DNA of 64,000 bases from Planococcus glaciei (GCF_900099655.1 NZ_FNDC01000018.1:1-64000); one strand, 5' to 3'; counted from the stretch's first letter, positions 7,361 through 22,050 are shown. The notes: generated by a model not told the origin, from the sequence alone. Made by a program: numbers and translations.

Positions 7361-7447
7361 ATAAAAAAAGCGCGCACCTCATTCAGAGAAATGCGCTTAT
7401 CTGTCTATGGCTCTCCGGGTGCTTAAGCCGGAGCTGAATGAGGTGCG
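7361..7447 (-). promoter_or_regulatory. Nested hairpin with U-tract ahead of ecfA1 (attenuator-like)
   Basis: The minus-strand RNA can pair CGCACCTCATTCAG (7447-7434) with CTGAATGAGGTGCG (7386-7373), 14 bp and perfect, enclosing an adjacent CTCCGG / CCGGAG hairpin, and the closing arm runs into CGCTTTTTTT. It works as a terminator on sequence grounds, yet rplQ already has its own terminator 80 bases earlier and I see no clear promoter between this hairpin and ecfA1. It could be a second terminator, or a conditional attenuator governing the ecf operon. Confidence 0.5.
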
Positions 7448-7526
7448 TAGAGCTAGACAAGTCGCCGCCTTTCGGCTCGCTCATCGTAACGCTCAGCTTT
7501 TCATATTTGTCGTATAAATCATGATG
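7448..7526 (-). repeat. Short piece of GC-rich intergenic repeat
   Basis: The minus strand reads AAAGGCGGCGACTTGTCTAGCTC, sharing CTTGTC(C/T)AGCT with the element at 2645-2924. It contains no ORF or promoter I would defend. The shared string suggests a decayed dispersed repeat. Confidence 0.3.
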
Positions 7527-7554
7527 CTAAAAGAAGAGGGCGCGAACCCTCTTC
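7527..7554 (-). terminator. rho-independent terminator after rplQ
   Basis: An 8-bp perfect stem GAAGAGGG / CCCTCTTC with a 6-base loop, followed by TTTTAG. It ends the alpha operon. Confidence 0.7.
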
Positions 7555-7619
7555 AACTAATTTAATGGTGCTTCGGAATATTTCATCCGAAGGCTTTGAT
7601 CCGAATCGGATGATTCAGA
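7555..7619 (-). other. rplQ 3' untranslated hairpins
   Basis: Between the rplQ stop and its terminator two more small hairpins can form on the minus strand: ATCCGATTCGGAT, and CTTCGGA / TCCGAAG with an 8-base loop. A conserved downstream element of rplQ is known from lactic acid bacteria; whether this one is related cannot be judged by eye. Confidence 0.35.
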
Positions 7620-7994
7620 TTAAACTAATTCGATGATAACGATTGGTGCACCGTCTCCGCGACGAGGACCCATTTTCATGATACGCGTGTAGCCGCCTTG
7701 GCGTTCTGCGTAGCGTGGAGCAACGTCATCAAACAATTTTTGCAAAGCAAAGATTGTGTTTTCGTTACCTTCTGCGTCAGTAGATGTTACTAGCTCACGG
7801 CGGATATATGCTGCAGCTTTACGGCGTGCGTGAAGATCTCCACGTTTACCAAGCGTAATCATTTTTTCTACAGTAGAACGCACTTCTTTCGCACGAGCTT
7901 CAGTCGTTTGAATGCGCTCATGTACGATTAAGTCTGTTGTAAGGTCACGTAATAGTGCTTTACGTTGAGAACTTGTACGTTGAAGCTTTCTCAT
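7620..7994 (-). CDS. rplQ: 50S ribosomal protein L17
   Basis: 124 residues, full length, with the conserved N-terminus [17 protein letters not shown] and the C-terminal block [21 protein letters not shown]. Lines the exit-tunnel region of the large subunit. Last gene of the alpha operon, 47 bases after rpoA, AAGGAGG ahead of ATG. Confidence 0.98.
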   Translation of the reverse strand: MRKLQRTSSQRKALLRDLTTDLIVHERIQTTEARAKEVRSTVEKMITLGKRGDLHARRKAAAYIRRELVTSTDAEGNENTIFALQKLFDDVAPRYAERQGGYTRIMKMGPRRGDGAPIVIIELV

Positions 7995-8041
7995 TGAAGT
8001 TTCCCTCCTTTGTTAAATAGTTCGGATCAGATTCCTGGTAT

Positions 8042-8986
8042 TCAGTCTTCTTTGCGAAGGCCTAGCCCTAAATCTTCCAACTTCACTTTAACTTCTTCTA
8101 GTGATTTGCGTCCAAGGTTGCGGACTTTCATCATGTCGTCTTCCGACTTGCTTGCCAGTTCGTGTACCGTGTTGATACCCGCACGTTTTAAGCAGTTGTA
8201 AGAGCGAACCGAAAGATCAAGTTCTTCGATAGTCATCTCAAGCACTTTTTCTTTTTGGTCTTCTTCTTTTTCAACCATGATTTCAGCCGTTTGTGCCTCG
8301 TCAGTCAATCCAACGAAGATATTTAAATGCTCAGTAAAGATTTTAGCCCCAAGTGCAATTGCCTCTTTTGGACCAATGCTGCCATCTGTCCAAACATCAA
8401 GAGATAATTTATCGAAATTAGCGAGTTGACCCACTCGTGTATTTTCTACTTGGAAGTTAACACGTGAAACGGGCGTATAGATTGAATCAACCGGGATAAC
8501 GCCAATCGGCAAATCGTCACGTTTGTTCTGATCTGCACGTGCATATCCACGGCCTCGGTTCGCATACATGCGCATACGTAGGTGGCCGCCTTTAGCGATC
8601 GTTGCAATATATAAATCCGGATTCAAAATTTCCACGTCACTGTCGTGCGTGATATCTGCAGCCGTAACCGTTCCATCACCTTTGACGTCAATTTCAATGA
8701 CTTTTTCTTCGTCAGAGTAAATTTTCAAAGCCAGCTTCTTAATGTTCAAAATGATAGAGGCTACATCTTCTTCTACACCTTCAACAGTGGAGAATTCGTG
8801 TAATACACCGTCAATTTGAATCGAAGTAACAGCAGCGCCTGGTAAAGATGAAAGTAAGATTCGACGTAAGGAGTTACCTAAAGTGGTTCCATATCCACGC
8901 TCAAGCGGTTCAACAACAAATTTTCCATATTTGGAACTGCTGTCGATCTCGACCGTTTCAATTTTTGGTTTTTCTATTTCGAGCAT
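8042..8986 (-). CDS. rpoA: DNA-directed RNA polymerase subunit alpha
   Basis: 314 residues. The N-terminal dimerisation domain carries [14 protein letters not shown] (about 37-50). After a linker near 235-245, the C-terminal domain has [19 protein letters not shown], the helix-hairpin-helix surface that binds UP elements and activators. The start is the second of two close ATGs (ATG CTC GAA, 8986), which is 8 bases after GGAGG and in frame. In the alpha operon rpsM-rpsK-rpoA-rplQ. Confidence 0.98.
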   Translation of the reverse strand: MLEIEKPKIETVEIDSSSKYGKFVVEPLERGYGTTLGNSLRRILLSSLPGAAVTSIQIDGVLHEFSTVEGVEEDVASIILNIKKLALKIYSDEEKVIEIDVKGDGTVTAADITHDSDVEILNPDLYIATIAKGGHLRMRMYANRGRGYARADQNKRDDLPIGVIPVDSIYTPVSRVNFQVENTRVGQLANFDKLSLDVWTDGSIGPKEAIALGAKIFTEHLNIFVGLTDEAQTAEIMVEKEEDQKEKVLEMTIEELDLSVRSYNCLKRAGINTVHELASKSEDDMMKVRNLGRKSLEEVKVKLEDLGLGLRKED

Positions 8987-9117
8987 TCATTTTACCCTCC
9001 TTCAAAACGTCGGTGTTTTTTTCGTTTAATCAAGAATTCGATAGTCACAGACTTTCGCTACAAGTTGGTACACATTCAGTAAGTCGTGATGTTCAAAAAT
9101 CTTATTCAGATTAACGA

Positions 9118-9525
<408 letters not shown>

Positions 9526-9532
9526 TTACTGA

Positions 9533-9898
9533 TTATTTTTTCTTGTTCGCTACAGTTTTACGAGGACCTTTACGCGTACGCGCATTGTTCTTCGTATTTT
9601 GACCGCGTACAGGTAGTCCACGGCGGTGGCGGATGCCACGGAAGCTTGCAATTTCCATCAAGCGTTTGATGTTCATTGATACTTCACGGCGAAGGTCACC
9701 TTCAATTTTGTATTGATCCAATTGTTCACGGATATTGTTCAACTCGTCTTCAGTAAGATCACGAACGCGTGTATCTTCAGAGATACCAGCAGAAGCAAGT
9801 ACTTTCTGAGCCGTAGTTTTACCAATACCGAAAATGTATGTTAATGAAATAACAACGCGTTTGTCGCGCGGAATGTCAACACCAGCAATACGTGCCAT
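9533..9898 (-). CDS. rpsM: 30S ribosomal protein S13
   Basis: 121 residues. The N-terminus [14 protein letters not shown] and the [14 protein letters not shown] helix-and-loop are diagnostic. The tail ending in KKTVANKKK reaches the P-site tRNA. It sits on the 30S head and bridges to the 50S subunit. AGGAGG 10 bases before ATG. Confidence 0.98.
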   Translation of the reverse strand: MARIAGVDIPRDKRVVISLTYIFGIGKTTAQKVLASAGISEDTRVRDLTEDELNNIREQLDQYKIEGDLRREVSMNIKRLMEIASFRGIRHRRGLPVRGQNTKNNARTRKGPRKTVANKKK

Positions 9899-9921
9899 GT
9901 GTATGATGCACCTCCTTCATA

Positions 9922-10035
<114 letters not shown>

Positions 10036-10072
10036 CTAACCCAACCTCCTTAGTAGTCCGGAGTGCAAAAGA

Positions 10073-10291
10073 TTATTTAAAACGGTATGTGATACGACCG
10101 CGTGTTAAATCATAAGGAGATAATTCTACTGTAACTTTATCCCCTGGCAGAATGCGGATGAAGTGCATGCGGATCTTGCCGGATACATGCGCAAGAATCG
10201 TATGGCCGTTCTCCAGTTCCACTTTAAACATCGCGTTAGGCAAAGTCTCAACGACTGTTCCTTCAATTTCGATTACATCGTCTTTCGCCAT
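10073..10291 (-). CDS. infA: Translation initiation factor IF-1
   Basis: 72 residues, a single S1/OB-fold domain with [19 protein letters not shown] and [16 protein letters not shown]. Blocks the ribosomal A site during initiation. It leads the run infA-rpmJ-rpsM-rpsK-rpoA-rplQ. GGGAG precedes ATG. The gene ahead of it looks decayed (see 10361-10633). Confidence 0.98.
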   Translation of the reverse strand: MAKDDVIEIEGTVVETLPNAMFKVELENGHTILAHVSGKIRMHFIRILPGDKVTVELSPYDLTRGRITYRFK

Positions 10292-10360
10292 CGACCCAGT
10301 CTCCCTTCTGTATACAAATCAGGTTCTCATCTTCAAACAGTATTTGCTGATTGAATTGTT

Positions 10361-10633
10361 CTATTCATTCACCAGGAATGCATGAGTGACATTCGAAAGA
10401 CAGTCTCCGAGTTCCACTGCCCGCAGATGCGGAGAGGGGGTAATCCGGTTTAGCCAGTCTGACTCATGTTTCCTCGACCGTCCGGACTGCCTTGGATGAG
10501 TTCCAAACCCGTTACACAGATGCTTCCACGAAACCCATTATACTATTTCCAGTGCATAATTGCACATCGTGCACCCTGCACCGGATTTCATATAATTAGG
10601 CATTGTTTGCTTTTGCAGCTCTCGAAAATTCAT
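10361..10633 (-). pseudogene. Decayed KOW-type RNA-binding protein gene (putative)
   Basis: A continuous 91-codon frame runs from an ATG with AAGGAG 10 bases upstream to TAG, interrupted once by TAA at codon 32. The first half reads MNFRELQKQTMPNYMKSGAG. After the stop, RQSGRSRKHESDWL and the end SNVTHAFLVNE line up loosely with the RKFDRPKKKNLNHL and FVNE parts of the small KOW-domain protein that B. subtilis encodes at this spot. Position and length fit; similarity is weak and from memory. The internal stop lies in a TATAAT box (10542-10537), so part may now act as an infA promoter. Alternative: a structured leader RNA, since the region has several short stems. map, normally between this gene and adk, is absent. 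Confidence 0.35.
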
Positions 10634-10690
10634 ATCTCCGGTGCTCCTTAAAGCCACATGGAGGCAACTAACTGCGCCCGGCGCCGGGAC

Positions 10691-12698
<2,008 letters not shown>

Positions 12699-12699
<1 letters not shown>

Positions 12700-13139
12700 T
12701 AAAGCACCTCGGTTTGTCCACCGGCAGCTTCAATCGCTTCTTTAGCTGATCCAGAGAATTTGTGAGCTTTAACAGTCAGTTTCTTCTCCAAGCTACCGTT
12801 GCCCAGAATCTTGATTCCAGAACGTTCGTTGCTCACAACACCTGATTCGATAAGCAATGCAGGTGTAATTTCTGTGCCTTCGTCGAAACGGTTCAATACA
12901 TCAAGGTTTACGACAGCATAGTCTTTGCGGTTGATGTTTGTAAACCCGCGTTTAGGCAAACGACGGAACAATGGGTTTTGTCCACCCTCGAATCCAGGAC
13001 GAACTCCGCCGCCTGAACGTGCGTTTTGACCTTTATGACCTTTACCTGCTGTTTTACCAGTACCTGAACCGATACCGCGTCCGATACGCTTTCTAGAACT
13101 GCGTGAACCTTCTGCTGGTTTTAATTCATGAAGTTTCAT
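12699..13139 (-). CDS. rplO: 50S ribosomal protein L15
   Basis: 146 residues. The glycine/arginine-rich N-terminus ([20 protein letters not shown]) threads into 23S rRNA; the globular C-terminal half ends GGQTEVL. GGAGG upstream of ATG. Part of the spc operon between rpmD and secY. Confidence 0.98.
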
Positions 13140-13172
13140 TTGGTTGGCACCTCCTTCTATAGAAATCAGGGA

Positions 13173-13355
13173 TTAAACTTCTTTGATAGTTACTAAGTGA
13201 GCGACTTTATCAAGCATACCGCGAACGGCTGCATTGTCTTGCTGCTCAACTGTTTGATGCATTTTGCGAAGTCCAAGTGATTGAACGACTTTGCGTTGAT
13301 TCGGTTTTGCGCCGATTACGCTTTTTGTGAGGGTAATTTCTAGTTTAGTAGCCAT
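13173..13355 (-). CDS. rpmD: 50S ribosomal protein L30
   Basis: 60 residues, full length, with [20 protein letters not shown] near the N-terminus, the family hallmark. Small alpha/beta protein on the 50S surface. Sits 14 bases after rpsE with GGAGG ahead of ATG. Confidence 0.98.
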   Translation of the reverse strand: MATKLEITLTKSVIGAKPNQRKVVQSLGLRKMHQTVEQQDNAAVRGMLDKVAHLVTIKEV

Positions 13356-13369
13356 GTAATTTTCCCTCC

Positions 13370-13870
13370 TTATCCTAATAGCTCTTCTGTAGTTTTGCCA
13401 CGAAGTTTTGCAACTTCATCAGCACTTTTCAGTTGAGTTAAACCGTTGATAGTTGCACGTACCATGTTGATTGGTGTGTTTGAACCAAGAGATTTAGACA
13501 AAATGTCTTGTACTCCAGCAAGTTCAAGTACCGCACGGACAGGTCCGCCTGCAATTACTCCAGTACCCGGTGAAGCAGGTTTGATAAGAATTTGGCCTGC
13601 ACCAAAGCGGCCGATTACTAGATGTGGAGTTGTACCTTTAACCATAGGTACTTCGATTAGGTTTTTCTTCGCATCTTCAATAGCTTTACGGATCGCATCT
13701 GGAACTTCTTGTGCTTTACCAGTACCGAAACCGACATTACCATTTTTGTCGCCTACAACAACTAATGCGGAGAAACGGAAACGACGTCCACCTTTTACAA
13801 CTTTCGCTACGCGGTTAATCGTAACTACGCGTTCTTCAAGTTCAAGTTTGTTTGGATCAATACGACGCAT
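13370..13870 (-). CDS. rpsE: 30S ribosomal protein S5
   Basis: 166 residues. The double-stranded-RNA-binding-like N-terminal domain contains [20 protein letters not shown], the loop region affected in spectinomycin resistance and ram mutants. The C-terminal domain carries [19 protein letters not shown]. Strong GGAGG before ATG. Confidence 0.98.
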   Translation of the reverse strand: MRRIDPNKLELEERVVTINRVAKVVKGGRRFRFSALVVVGDKNGNVGFGTGKAQEVPDAIRKAIEDAKKNLIEVPMVKGTTPHLVIGRFGAGQILIKPASPGTGVIAGGPVRAVLELAGVQDILSKSLGSNTPINMVRATINGLTQLKSADEVAKLRGKTTEELLG

Positions 13871-13890
13871 GAAATGTGTCCCTCCTTCTT

Positions 13891-14250
13891 TTAAAATTGT
13901 AAACCATTTTCACGTGCAGCTTCTGCAAGTGCTTTAATACGCCCGTGATACAAATAACCACCGCGGTCAAAAACAATCGATGACAATTGCTGTTCTACAG
14001 CACGTTTAGCGATAGTTTCGCCAACTTTAGCTGCAGCTTCGATATTGCCTTTTGAACCTTCGAAGTCTTTTTCCATTGATGATGCGCTAACTAGTGTTAC
14101 ACCGTTTACGTCATCGATCAATTGAGCGTAGATATATTTATTTGAACGGAATACGTTTAAACGCGGGCGTGATGCTGTACCCGTGATTTTTGAACGTACG
14201 CGAGCATGACGCTTTTTACGAGATGCGTTTTTATCGAGTTTCGTAATCAC
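13891..14250 (-). CDS. rplR: 50S ribosomal protein L18
   Basis: 119 residues. Binds 5S rRNA together with L5. I place the start at GTG 14250 ([20 protein letters not shown]); the GTG three codons upstream overlaps the AAAGGAG site itself, while the chosen one is 8 bases after it and matches the usual length. Conserved [17 protein letters not shown] and [17 protein letters not shown]. Confidence 0.96.
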   Translation of the reverse strand: MITKLDKNASRKKRHARVRSKITGTASRPRLNVFRSNKYIYAQLIDDVNGVTLVSASSMEKDFEGSKGNIEAAAKVGETIAKRAVEQQLSSIVFDRGGYLYHGRIKALAEAARENGLQF

Positions 14251-14283
14251 TGAGGTCACTCCTTTCAGCCTGCCTAAGCAGCA

Positions 14284-14823
14284 TTATTTACCTGTTTTAC
14301 CTTCTTTGCGGCGAACTTTTTCCCCTTCGTAACGAATCCCTTTGCCTTTATATGGCTCTGGAGGACGTACTTGGCGAATGTTAGAAGCTAGAGCTCCAAC
14401 GCGTTCTTTGTCGATCCCTTTAACGATTACTCGTGTGTTCGATGGAACTTCAACAGAGATTCCTTCTTCCGGAGTGAATTCTACCGGGTGAGAGTAACCT
14501 ACGTTAAGAACCAATTTCTGGCCTTGCAGCTGAGCACGGTATCCAACCCCAACCAATTCAAGCACACGCTCGAATCCTTGTGAAGTTCCTAGAATCATGT
14601 TAGCAAGCAAAGCACGAGTAGTTCCGTGAATTGTGCGGTGTTGTTTCGAGTCAGAAGGACGTGTTAGTGTTAGCACGTTTTCTTCTTGAGAAATTGTAAT
14701 ATCTTGGTTAAATGCGCGAGTCATCTCGCCTTTAGGTCCTTTAACAGTTACTACATTGCCGTCAGCGACAGTTACAGTAACGTCAGCAGGTACCTCGATT
14801 GGTTTTTTACCTACACGTGACAT
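14284..14823 (-). CDS. rplF: 50S ribosomal protein L6
   Basis: 179 residues, two repeated alpha/beta domains. The C-terminal signature [20 protein letters not shown] binds near the sarcin-ricin loop and GTPase centre. SD GAGGTG, ATG at 14823. Confidence 0.98.
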   Translation of the reverse strand: MSRVGKKPIEVPADVTVTVADGNVVTVKGPKGEMTRAFNQDITISQEENVLTLTRPSDSKQHRTIHGTTRALLANMILGTSQGFERVLELVGVGYRAQLQGQKLVLNVGYSHPVEFTPEEGISVEVPSNTRVIVKGIDKERVGALASNIRQVRPPEPYKGKGIRYEGEKVRRKEGKTGK

Positions 14824-14853
14824 TCTATTGCACCTCCATTCGTTTGTTTCTGA

Positions 14854-15252
14854 TTACCAAACGTATGCTATAATTTCTCCGCCGATTTGTTTCGCGCGGG
14901 CTTCTTTATCAGTTACCAAACCTTGTGATGTCGATACTAAAGCGATTCCTAGACCGTTTAGTACACGAGGCACCTCATTAGTTTTTGCGTAAACACGTAG
15001 TCCTGGTTTTGAAATACGTTTCAATCCAGTAATAACGCGTTCGTTGTTAGCTCCGTATTTCAAGAAGATACGGATCATGCCTTGTTTGTCATCTTCAACG
15101 TATTCAACGTCACGGACGAAACCTTCACGCTTCAAAATTTCAGCGATGTCTTTTTTCACATTAGAAGCCGGAAGCTCTAATTTCTCGTGACGAACCATGT
15201 TCGCATTACGAATGCGTGTCAGCATATCTGCAATCGGATCTGTCATTGTCAT
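14854..15252 (-). CDS. rpsH: 30S ribosomal protein S8
   Basis: 132 residues with the N-terminal [19 protein letters not shown] and the C-terminal [20 protein letters not shown] that binds the central domain of 16S rRNA. In E. coli S8 is the spc-operon autoregulator; whether it does so here is not visible. GGAGG ahead of ATG. Confidence 0.98.
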   Translation of the reverse strand: MTMTDPIADMLTRIRNANMVRHEKLELPASNVKKDIAEILKREGFVRDVEYVEDDKQGMIRIFLKYGANNERVITGLKRISKPGLRVYAKTNEVPRVLNGLGIALVSTSQGLVTDKEARAKQIGGEIIAYVW

Positions 15253-15281
15253 TACTTTTACCTCCTTCCCAAATTAGGGGA

Positions 15282-16026
<745 letters not shown>

Positions 16027-16053
16027 GTGTGTACCTCCCTTCATTCAGGAATT

Positions 16054-16365
16054 TTATTTATCTAATTTTTCACCGGATTTTTTTGCAACACGAACTTTTT
16101 TACCATCTTCAACCTTGTATCCTACACGAGTCGGCTCGCCGGATTTAGGGTCAAGTAACATAACGTTAGAAACGTGAATTGCTGCTTCTTGGCTGACAAT
16201 TCCACCTTGTGGGTTTGCCTGGTTCGGTTTTGTATGCTTTTTGATGATATTGATACCTTCAACAAGCACACGGTCTTTCTTAGGTAGAGCAGCCAAAACA
16301 ACACCTGTTTTGCCTTTATCTTTACCGGAGATTACCTTAACTGTATCGCCTTTTTTAACATGCAT
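16054..16365 (-). CDS. rplX: 50S ribosomal protein L24
   Basis: 103 residues. The N-terminal KOW motif [20 protein letters not shown] is clear. Assembly initiator for the 50S subunit, located near the tunnel exit. Slot between rplN and rplE is standard. Confidence 0.98.
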   Translation of the reverse strand: MHVKKGDTVKVISGKDKGKTGVVLAALPKKDRVLVEGINIIKKHTKPNQANPQGGIVSQEAAIHVSNVMLLDPKSGEPTRVGYKVEDGKKVRVAKKSGEKLDK

Positions 16366-16400
16366 TCTGTCGCACCTCCTTGGTATGGCACATTGATTTA

Positions 16401-16769
<369 letters not shown>

Positions 16770-16816
16770 TTAGGTTACCTCCCTTCGGAATTTCTTAGGT
16801 TCCGAAATTATTTAAA

Positions 16817-17080
16817 TTAGATAATAACCGCTTTTTCTACAATTTCCAATACGCGGAAACGTTTAGTAGCTGATAGCGGACGAGTTTCCATGATGCGAAC
16901 GATGTCGCCCATTTTAGCTTCGTTTAGCTCATCATGAGCCTTGAATTTCTTAGAGTATTTTACACGTTTGCCATAAAGTGCGTGCTTCTTTTGAGTTTCA
17001 ACCATTACTGTAACGGTTTTGTCCATTTTGTCAGACACAACACGGCCTGTGTATACTTTGCGTTGGTTACGCTCAGTCAT
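16817..17080 (-). CDS. rpsQ: 30S ribosomal protein S17
   Basis: 87 residues, OB-fold protein, with [19 protein letters not shown] and the [20 protein letters not shown] loop. Primary 16S-binding protein. GAGGAGG 9 bases before ATG. Confidence 0.98.
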   Translation of the reverse strand: MTERNQRKVYTGRVVSDKMDKTVTVMVETQKKHALYGKRVKYSKKFKAHDELNEAKMGDIVRIMETRPLSATKRFRVLEIVEKAVII

Positions 17081-17104
17081 ACTTGCAAACCTCCTCTCGA
17101 ATTA

Positions 17105-17729
<625 letters not shown>

Positions 17730-17730
17730 A

Positions 17731-18387
17731 TTATTTGCCTCCTTCCTCAGATTTCTTCTTAGTTGGAAGGACTTCACCGCGGTAGATCCATACTTTTACG
17801 CCAAGTTTGCCGTAAGTAGTGTCTGCTTCAGCATGTGCATAGTCGATGTCAGCACGAAGCGTATGGAGCGGAACAGTACCTTCACTGTAGTGTTCAGCAC
17901 GCGCAATGTCAGCGCCGCCTAGACGTCCAGATACTTGAGTTTTGATCCCTTTAGCGCCAGAACGCATAGTGCGCTGGATTGCTTGTTTTTGTGCACGGCG
18001 GAAAGACACGCGGTTTTCCAATTGACGTGCAACACTTTCAGCAACTAGTCTCGCATCAAGGTCAGCTCTTTTGATTTCGATAATGTTGATGTGTACACGC
18101 TTGCCAGTCATAGAGTTAAGCTGTTTGCGAAGTACTTCTACTTCAGAACCACCTTTACCAATTACCATACCTGGTTTCGCAGTGTGAATTGTTACGTTTA
18201 CACGGTTTGCAGCGCGCTCAATTTCGATTTTAGAAACTGAAGCTTCTTTCAAACGTGCTTCGATGTATTCACGGATTTTAATATCTTCGTGAAGAAGTGT
18301 CGCATAGTCTTTTTCAGCGTACCATTTTGACTCCCAGTCACGAATGATTCCGATACGCATCCCGATTGGATGTATTTTTTGTCCCAC
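17731..18387 (-). CDS. rpsC: 30S ribosomal protein S3
   Basis: 218 residues, KH domain with [19 protein letters not shown] (about 78-96) and the C-terminal [20 protein letters not shown]. Forms part of the mRNA entry channel. Starts GTG GGA CAA at 18387 with GGAGGG upstream. Only one base separates its stop from the rplP start. Confidence 0.97.
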   Translation of the reverse strand: MGQKIHPIGMRIGIIRDWESKWYAEKDYATLLHEDIKIREYIEARLKEASVSKIEIERAANRVNVTIHTAKPGMVIGKGGSEVEVLRKQLNSMTGKRVHINIIEIKRADLDARLVAESVARQLENRVSFRRAQKQAIQRTMRSGAKGIKTQVSGRLGGADIARAEHYSEGTVPLHTLRADIDYAHAEADTTYGKLGVKVWIYRGEVLPTKKKSEEGGK

Positions 18388-18390
18388 GAA

Positions 18391-18732
18391 TTATCCCTCC
18401 TTCTTCTCAGATACCACTAGTGTGATGTGGCTTGTACGTTTGTTGATTGCGCTCGCGCGTCCCATTGCACGTGGACGGAAACGTTTCAATGTTGGGCCTT
18501 CGTCAACGAATACTTCGCTAACAATCAGGTTGTCCAAGTTCATTTCGTAGTTGTGTTCAGCGTTAGCAGCTGCAGATTTCAATAACTTCTCAATTACAAT
18601 CGATGACGATTTTGGAGTATGTTTTAAAATTGCAACGGCTTCGCCGATTTGCTTGCCTCGGATCAAATCTACTACTAAACGGACTTTACGAGGAGCAATA
18701 CGTACTGTTCTAGCAACAGCTTTTGCTTGCAT
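18391..18732 (-). CDS. rplV: 50S ribosomal protein L22
   Basis: 113 residues, with the beta-hairpin region [20 protein letters not shown] that lines the exit tunnel and is where macrolide-resistance changes arise in other species. Full length, GGAGG site. Confidence 0.98.
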   Translation of the reverse strand: MQAKAVARTVRIAPRKVRLVVDLIRGKQIGEAVAILKHTPKSSSIVIEKLLKSAAANAEHNYEMNLDNLIVSEVFVDEGPTLKRFRPRAMGRASAINKRTSHITLVVSEKKEG

Positions 18733-18751
18733 GGGGAAATCCTCCTCTCAA

Positions 18752-19030
18752 TTAACGTCTTGTTTTCTTATCGTCTGCACCATGACTAGCGTATTTGCGT
18801 GTTGGCGCAAATTCACCTAGTTTATGGCCTACCATATCTTCAGTTACGTATACAGGGATGTGCTTACGGCCATCGTATACTGCAATTGTTTGTCCGATGA
18901 ATGTCGGGAAAATTGTAGAACGGCGAGACCAAGTTTTAATCACTTGTTTTTTCTCAGAGTCCTTTTGCGCTTCAACTTTTTTCATAAGATGATCGTCAAC
19001 AAAAGGTCCTTTTTTCAAGCTGCGGCCCAT
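18752..19030 (-). CDS. rpsS: 30S ribosomal protein S19
   Basis: 92 residues, with the N-terminal [19 protein letters not shown] and the family motif [19 protein letters not shown]. Head protein that contacts the intersubunit bridge. 19 bases ahead of rplV. Confidence 0.98.
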   Translation of the reverse strand: MGRSLKKGPFVDDHLMKKVEAQKDSEKKQVIKTWSRRSTIFPTFIGQTIAVYDGRKHIPVYVTEDMVGHKLGEFAPTRKYASHGADDKKTRR

Positions 19031-19090
19031 TTGGGATCCTCCCTTCGTGATTGCACCACGGTTCTTATGCTGAACCGCAGCGGAATCAAA

Positions 19091-19921
19091 TTATTTTTTA
19101 CGACGACGCACGATGAACTTGTCTGACTTGTTCGTTTTCTTGCGTGTTTTGTATCCAAGAGTCGGTTTGCCCCATGGAGACATTGGTGATTTACGTCCGA
19201 TTGGCGAACGTCCTTCACCACCACCGTGTGGGTGATCGTTCGGGTTCATTACAGATCCGCGGACTGTTGGGCGTTTGCCTAACCAGCGGCTGCGGCCTGC
19301 TTTACCAATGTTAATCAATTCGTGTTGTTCGTTGCCTACAGCACCGATTGTAGCGCGGCAAGTAGCAAGGATCATGCGAACTTCGCCTGATTGCAAACGA
19401 ACAGTTACGTATTTGCCTTCTTTACCAAGAACCTGAGCTGAAGTTCCTGCAGAACGAACTAGCTGTCCGCCGCCGCCTGGCTTCAATTCAATGTTATGGA
19501 TTGTAGAACCCATTGGGATGTTAGACAACGGAAGTGCGTTACCTGGTTTGATATCAGCTTCAACGCCTGACATGATTTGCGTTCCAACTTCGATTCCTTT
19601 AGGAGCCAAGATGTAACGTTTTTCTCCGTCAGCGTAGTGAATTAATGCAATGTTAGCAGAACGGTTTGGATCGTACTCGATTGTAGCAACGCGTCCTGGA
19701 ATGCCATCTTTGTTACGTTTGAAATCGATGACACGGTATTGGCGTTTATGTCCACCACCGTGATGGCGTACAGTTATTTTACCTTGGTTATTACGGCCGC
19801 CTTTGCGTCTAGTTGGTTGCAGAAGCGACTTTTCCGGCTTGTTCGTTGTGATTTCAGCGAAATCCGAAGTAGTCATGTTACGACGACCGTTAGTGGTAGG
19901 TTTGTATTTTCTAATCCCCAC
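19091..19921 (-). CDS. rplB: 50S ribosomal protein L2
   Basis: 276 residues. The conserved C-terminal [20 protein letters not shown] contains the histidine important near the peptidyl-transferase centre. Starts GTG at 19921, GGAGGG 8 bases upstream. Standard S10-operon position between rplW and rpsS. Confidence 0.98.
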   Translation of the reverse strand: MGIRKYKPTTNGRRNMTTSDFAEITTNKPEKSLLQPTRRKGGRNNQGKITVRHHGGGHKRQYRVIDFKRNKDGIPGRVATIEYDPNRSANIALIHYADGEKRYILAPKGIEVGTQIMSGVEADIKPGNALPLSNIPMGSTIHNIELKPGGGGQLVRSAGTSAQVLGKEGKYVTVRLQSGEVRMILATCRATIGAVGNEQHELINIGKAGRSRWLGKRPTVRGSVMNPNDHPHGGGEGRSPIGRKSPMSPWGKPTLGYKTRKKTNKSDKFIVRRRKK

Positions 19922-19966
19922 GTTGTTTCCCTCCTTCGTTAGTAGTTCTTTAAGAACTTATAGAAA

Positions 19967-20251
19967 TTAAATTTCGAACAATTCGATGTCTTTAGAGTCA
20001 GCAGTCAATTTAACAATCGCTTTGCGGCGTTTGTTTGTATAGCCTGCGTGTTTGCCCATGCGTTTGAATTTGCCTTTGTAGTTCATGATGTTGACTTTCT
20101 CAACCTTCACGCCAAAGATTTCCTGAACAGCATGTTTAACTTGTGTTTTGTTAGCGCGAGTGTCCACTTCAAAAGTGTACTTCTTATCTGCCATTACTTC
20201 AGAAGAACGCTCAGTAATGACCGGACGCTTTAGAATATCACGTGCTTCCAT
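19967..20251 (-). CDS. rplW: 50S ribosomal protein L23
   Basis: 94 residues. [17 protein letters not shown] at the N-terminus and [20 protein letters not shown] mid-protein are typical. Docking site for trigger factor and SRP at the tunnel exit. Its ATG overlaps the rplD stop by one base. Confidence 0.98.
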   Translation of the reverse strand: MEARDILKRPVITERSSEVMADKKYTFEVDTRANKTQVKHAVQEIFGVKVEKVNIMNYKGKFKRMGKHAGYTNKRRKAIVKLTADSKDIELFEI

Positions 20252-20874
20252 TAACTAAGCACCTCCTCAATTTTCTCAATCGCTGCTTTAGTCATAACAA
20301 CTTTGTCATGTCCAAGCAAGTCTAAAACGTTGATGCCAGTTGCTGCTACCACTGTCATACCTTGGATGTTGCGAGCAGACAATGCTACGTTTTCATCCGG
20401 GTCAGCAGTTACGAACAAAGCTTTTTTACCAATTGAAAGATCTTGCATCAATTTAGTAAATGCTTTTGTTTTTGGTGCATCAAAAGTCAATCCTTCAAGT
20501 ACCATCAATTTTTCTCCAACTACTGCAGATGAAAGCGCAGAGCGTAGAGCCAAGCGACGGACTTTCTTAGGCAATTTATAGCTATAGCTACGTGGTGTCG
20601 GACCGAATACGATACCGCCTCCACGCCATTGTGGTGAACGGATCGAACCTTGACGGGCACGTCCAGTTCCTTTTTGGCGCCATGGCTTTTTACCACCACC
20701 AGCTACTTCAGAACGGTTTTTTACTTTATGGTTACCTTGGCGAAGTGAAGCGCGTTGCATCACTACTGCGTCGAATAACACGGCTTCATTTGGCTCGATA
20801 CCGAATACATAGTCGTTCAATTCGATGTCGCCAACTTGAGAACCAGTTTGATTTAATAAAGCTACTTTAGGCAT
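20251..20874 (-). CDS. rplD: 50S ribosomal protein L4
   Basis: 207 residues, with the tunnel-lining extended loop [20 protein letters not shown] (about 62-82). In E. coli L4 also represses its own operon. Short GGAGG-ATG spacing, 29 bases after rplC. Confidence 0.98.
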   Translation of the reverse strand: MPKVALLNQTGSQVGDIELNDYVFGIEPNEAVLFDAVVMQRASLRQGNHKVKNRSEVAGGGKKPWRQKGTGRARQGSIRSPQWRGGGIVFGPTPRSYSYKLPKKVRRLALRSALSSAVVGEKLMVLEGLTFDAPKTKAFTKLMQDLSIGKKALFVTADPDENVALSARNIQGMTVVAATGINVLDLLGHDKVVMTKAAIEKIEEVLS

Positions 20875-20903
20875 TCGTGTTTCCTCCTTCCTCTAAAAAA
20901 ATA

Positions 20904-21533
20904 TTATTTCGATTTGATAGCTGATTTAACGCGTAGCAATGCTTTGCGTGAACCAGGAACATTACCTTTGATTAGAAGCAAGTTACGTTCAGTATCAACC
21001 TTAACGATCTGAAGGTTTTGAATCGTAATTGTCGTTCCACCCATTTGACCAGGCAATTTCTTCTGTTTGAATACGCGGTTAGGAGCAACCGGACCCATTG
21101 AACCAGGACGACGGTGGTAACGTGAACCGTGAGCCATTGGCCCGCGTGATTGTCCGTGGCGTTTAATAACACCTTGGAAACCTTTACCTTTTGTTGTTCC
21201 TGTAACATCTACTACATCGCCTTCTGCGAATACATCTACTTTGACTTCCTGACCAATCTCGTAATCAGCTAAGTTTACATTGCGAAGTTCGCGAATGAAG
21301 CGCTTAGGAGCAGTGTTCGCTTTTGCTACGTGTCCTTTAGCAGGTTTGTTAGAAAGCTTTTCGCGCTTGTCTTCAAAACCTAATTGGATTGCTTCGTAGC
21401 CATCAACCTCAACTGTTTTCTTTTGAAGCACTACGTTTGGAGCAGCTTCAACTACAGTTACAGGGATTAAATCACCGTTCTCAGCAAAAACTTGCGTCAT
21501 ACCGATTTTTCTACCTAAGATTCCTTTGGTCAT
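20904..21533 (-). CDS. rplC: 50S ribosomal protein L3
   Basis: 209 residues, with [20 protein letters not shown] at the N-terminus and the loop [17 protein letters not shown] that reaches towards the peptidyl-transferase centre. Assembly initiator. AGGAGG site. Confidence 0.98.
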   Translation of the reverse strand: MTKGILGRKIGMTQVFAENGDLIPVTVVEAAPNVVLQKKTVEVDGYEAIQLGFEDKREKLSNKPAKGHVAKANTAPKRFIRELRNVNLADYEIGQEVKVDVFAEGDVVDVTGTTKGKGFQGVIKRHGQSRGPMAHGSRYHRRPGSMGPVAPNRVFKQKKLPGQMGGTTITIQNLQIVKVDTERNLLLIKGNVPGSRKALLRVKSAIKSK

Positions 21534-21582
21534 GTTGTCACACCTCCTGTGATTATTTGTGTTTTTCTATTTCGTTTGCCGA

Positions 21583-21993
<411 letters not shown>

Positions 21994-22021
21994 TCATCGC
22001 AGTCAAAGACCAACATTCACC

Positions 22022-22050
22022 ATTATACATAAGAAAAAAGAATTCCGCAA
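22022..22050 (-). promoter_or_regulatory. S10 operon promoter, proximal (P2)
   Basis: TATAAT (22027-22022), a 17-bp spacer and TTGCGG (22050-22045) on the minus strand. The -35 is embedded in the 3' arm of the antiporter terminator hairpin. The leader to rpsJ is about 125 bases. Confidence 0.55.

Noticed and set aside
10677-10688. Perfect CCCGGCGCCGGG palindrome after adk
   Set aside because: No U-tract follows on the minus strand and no loop is available for a stable terminator; kept only as a remark in adk.
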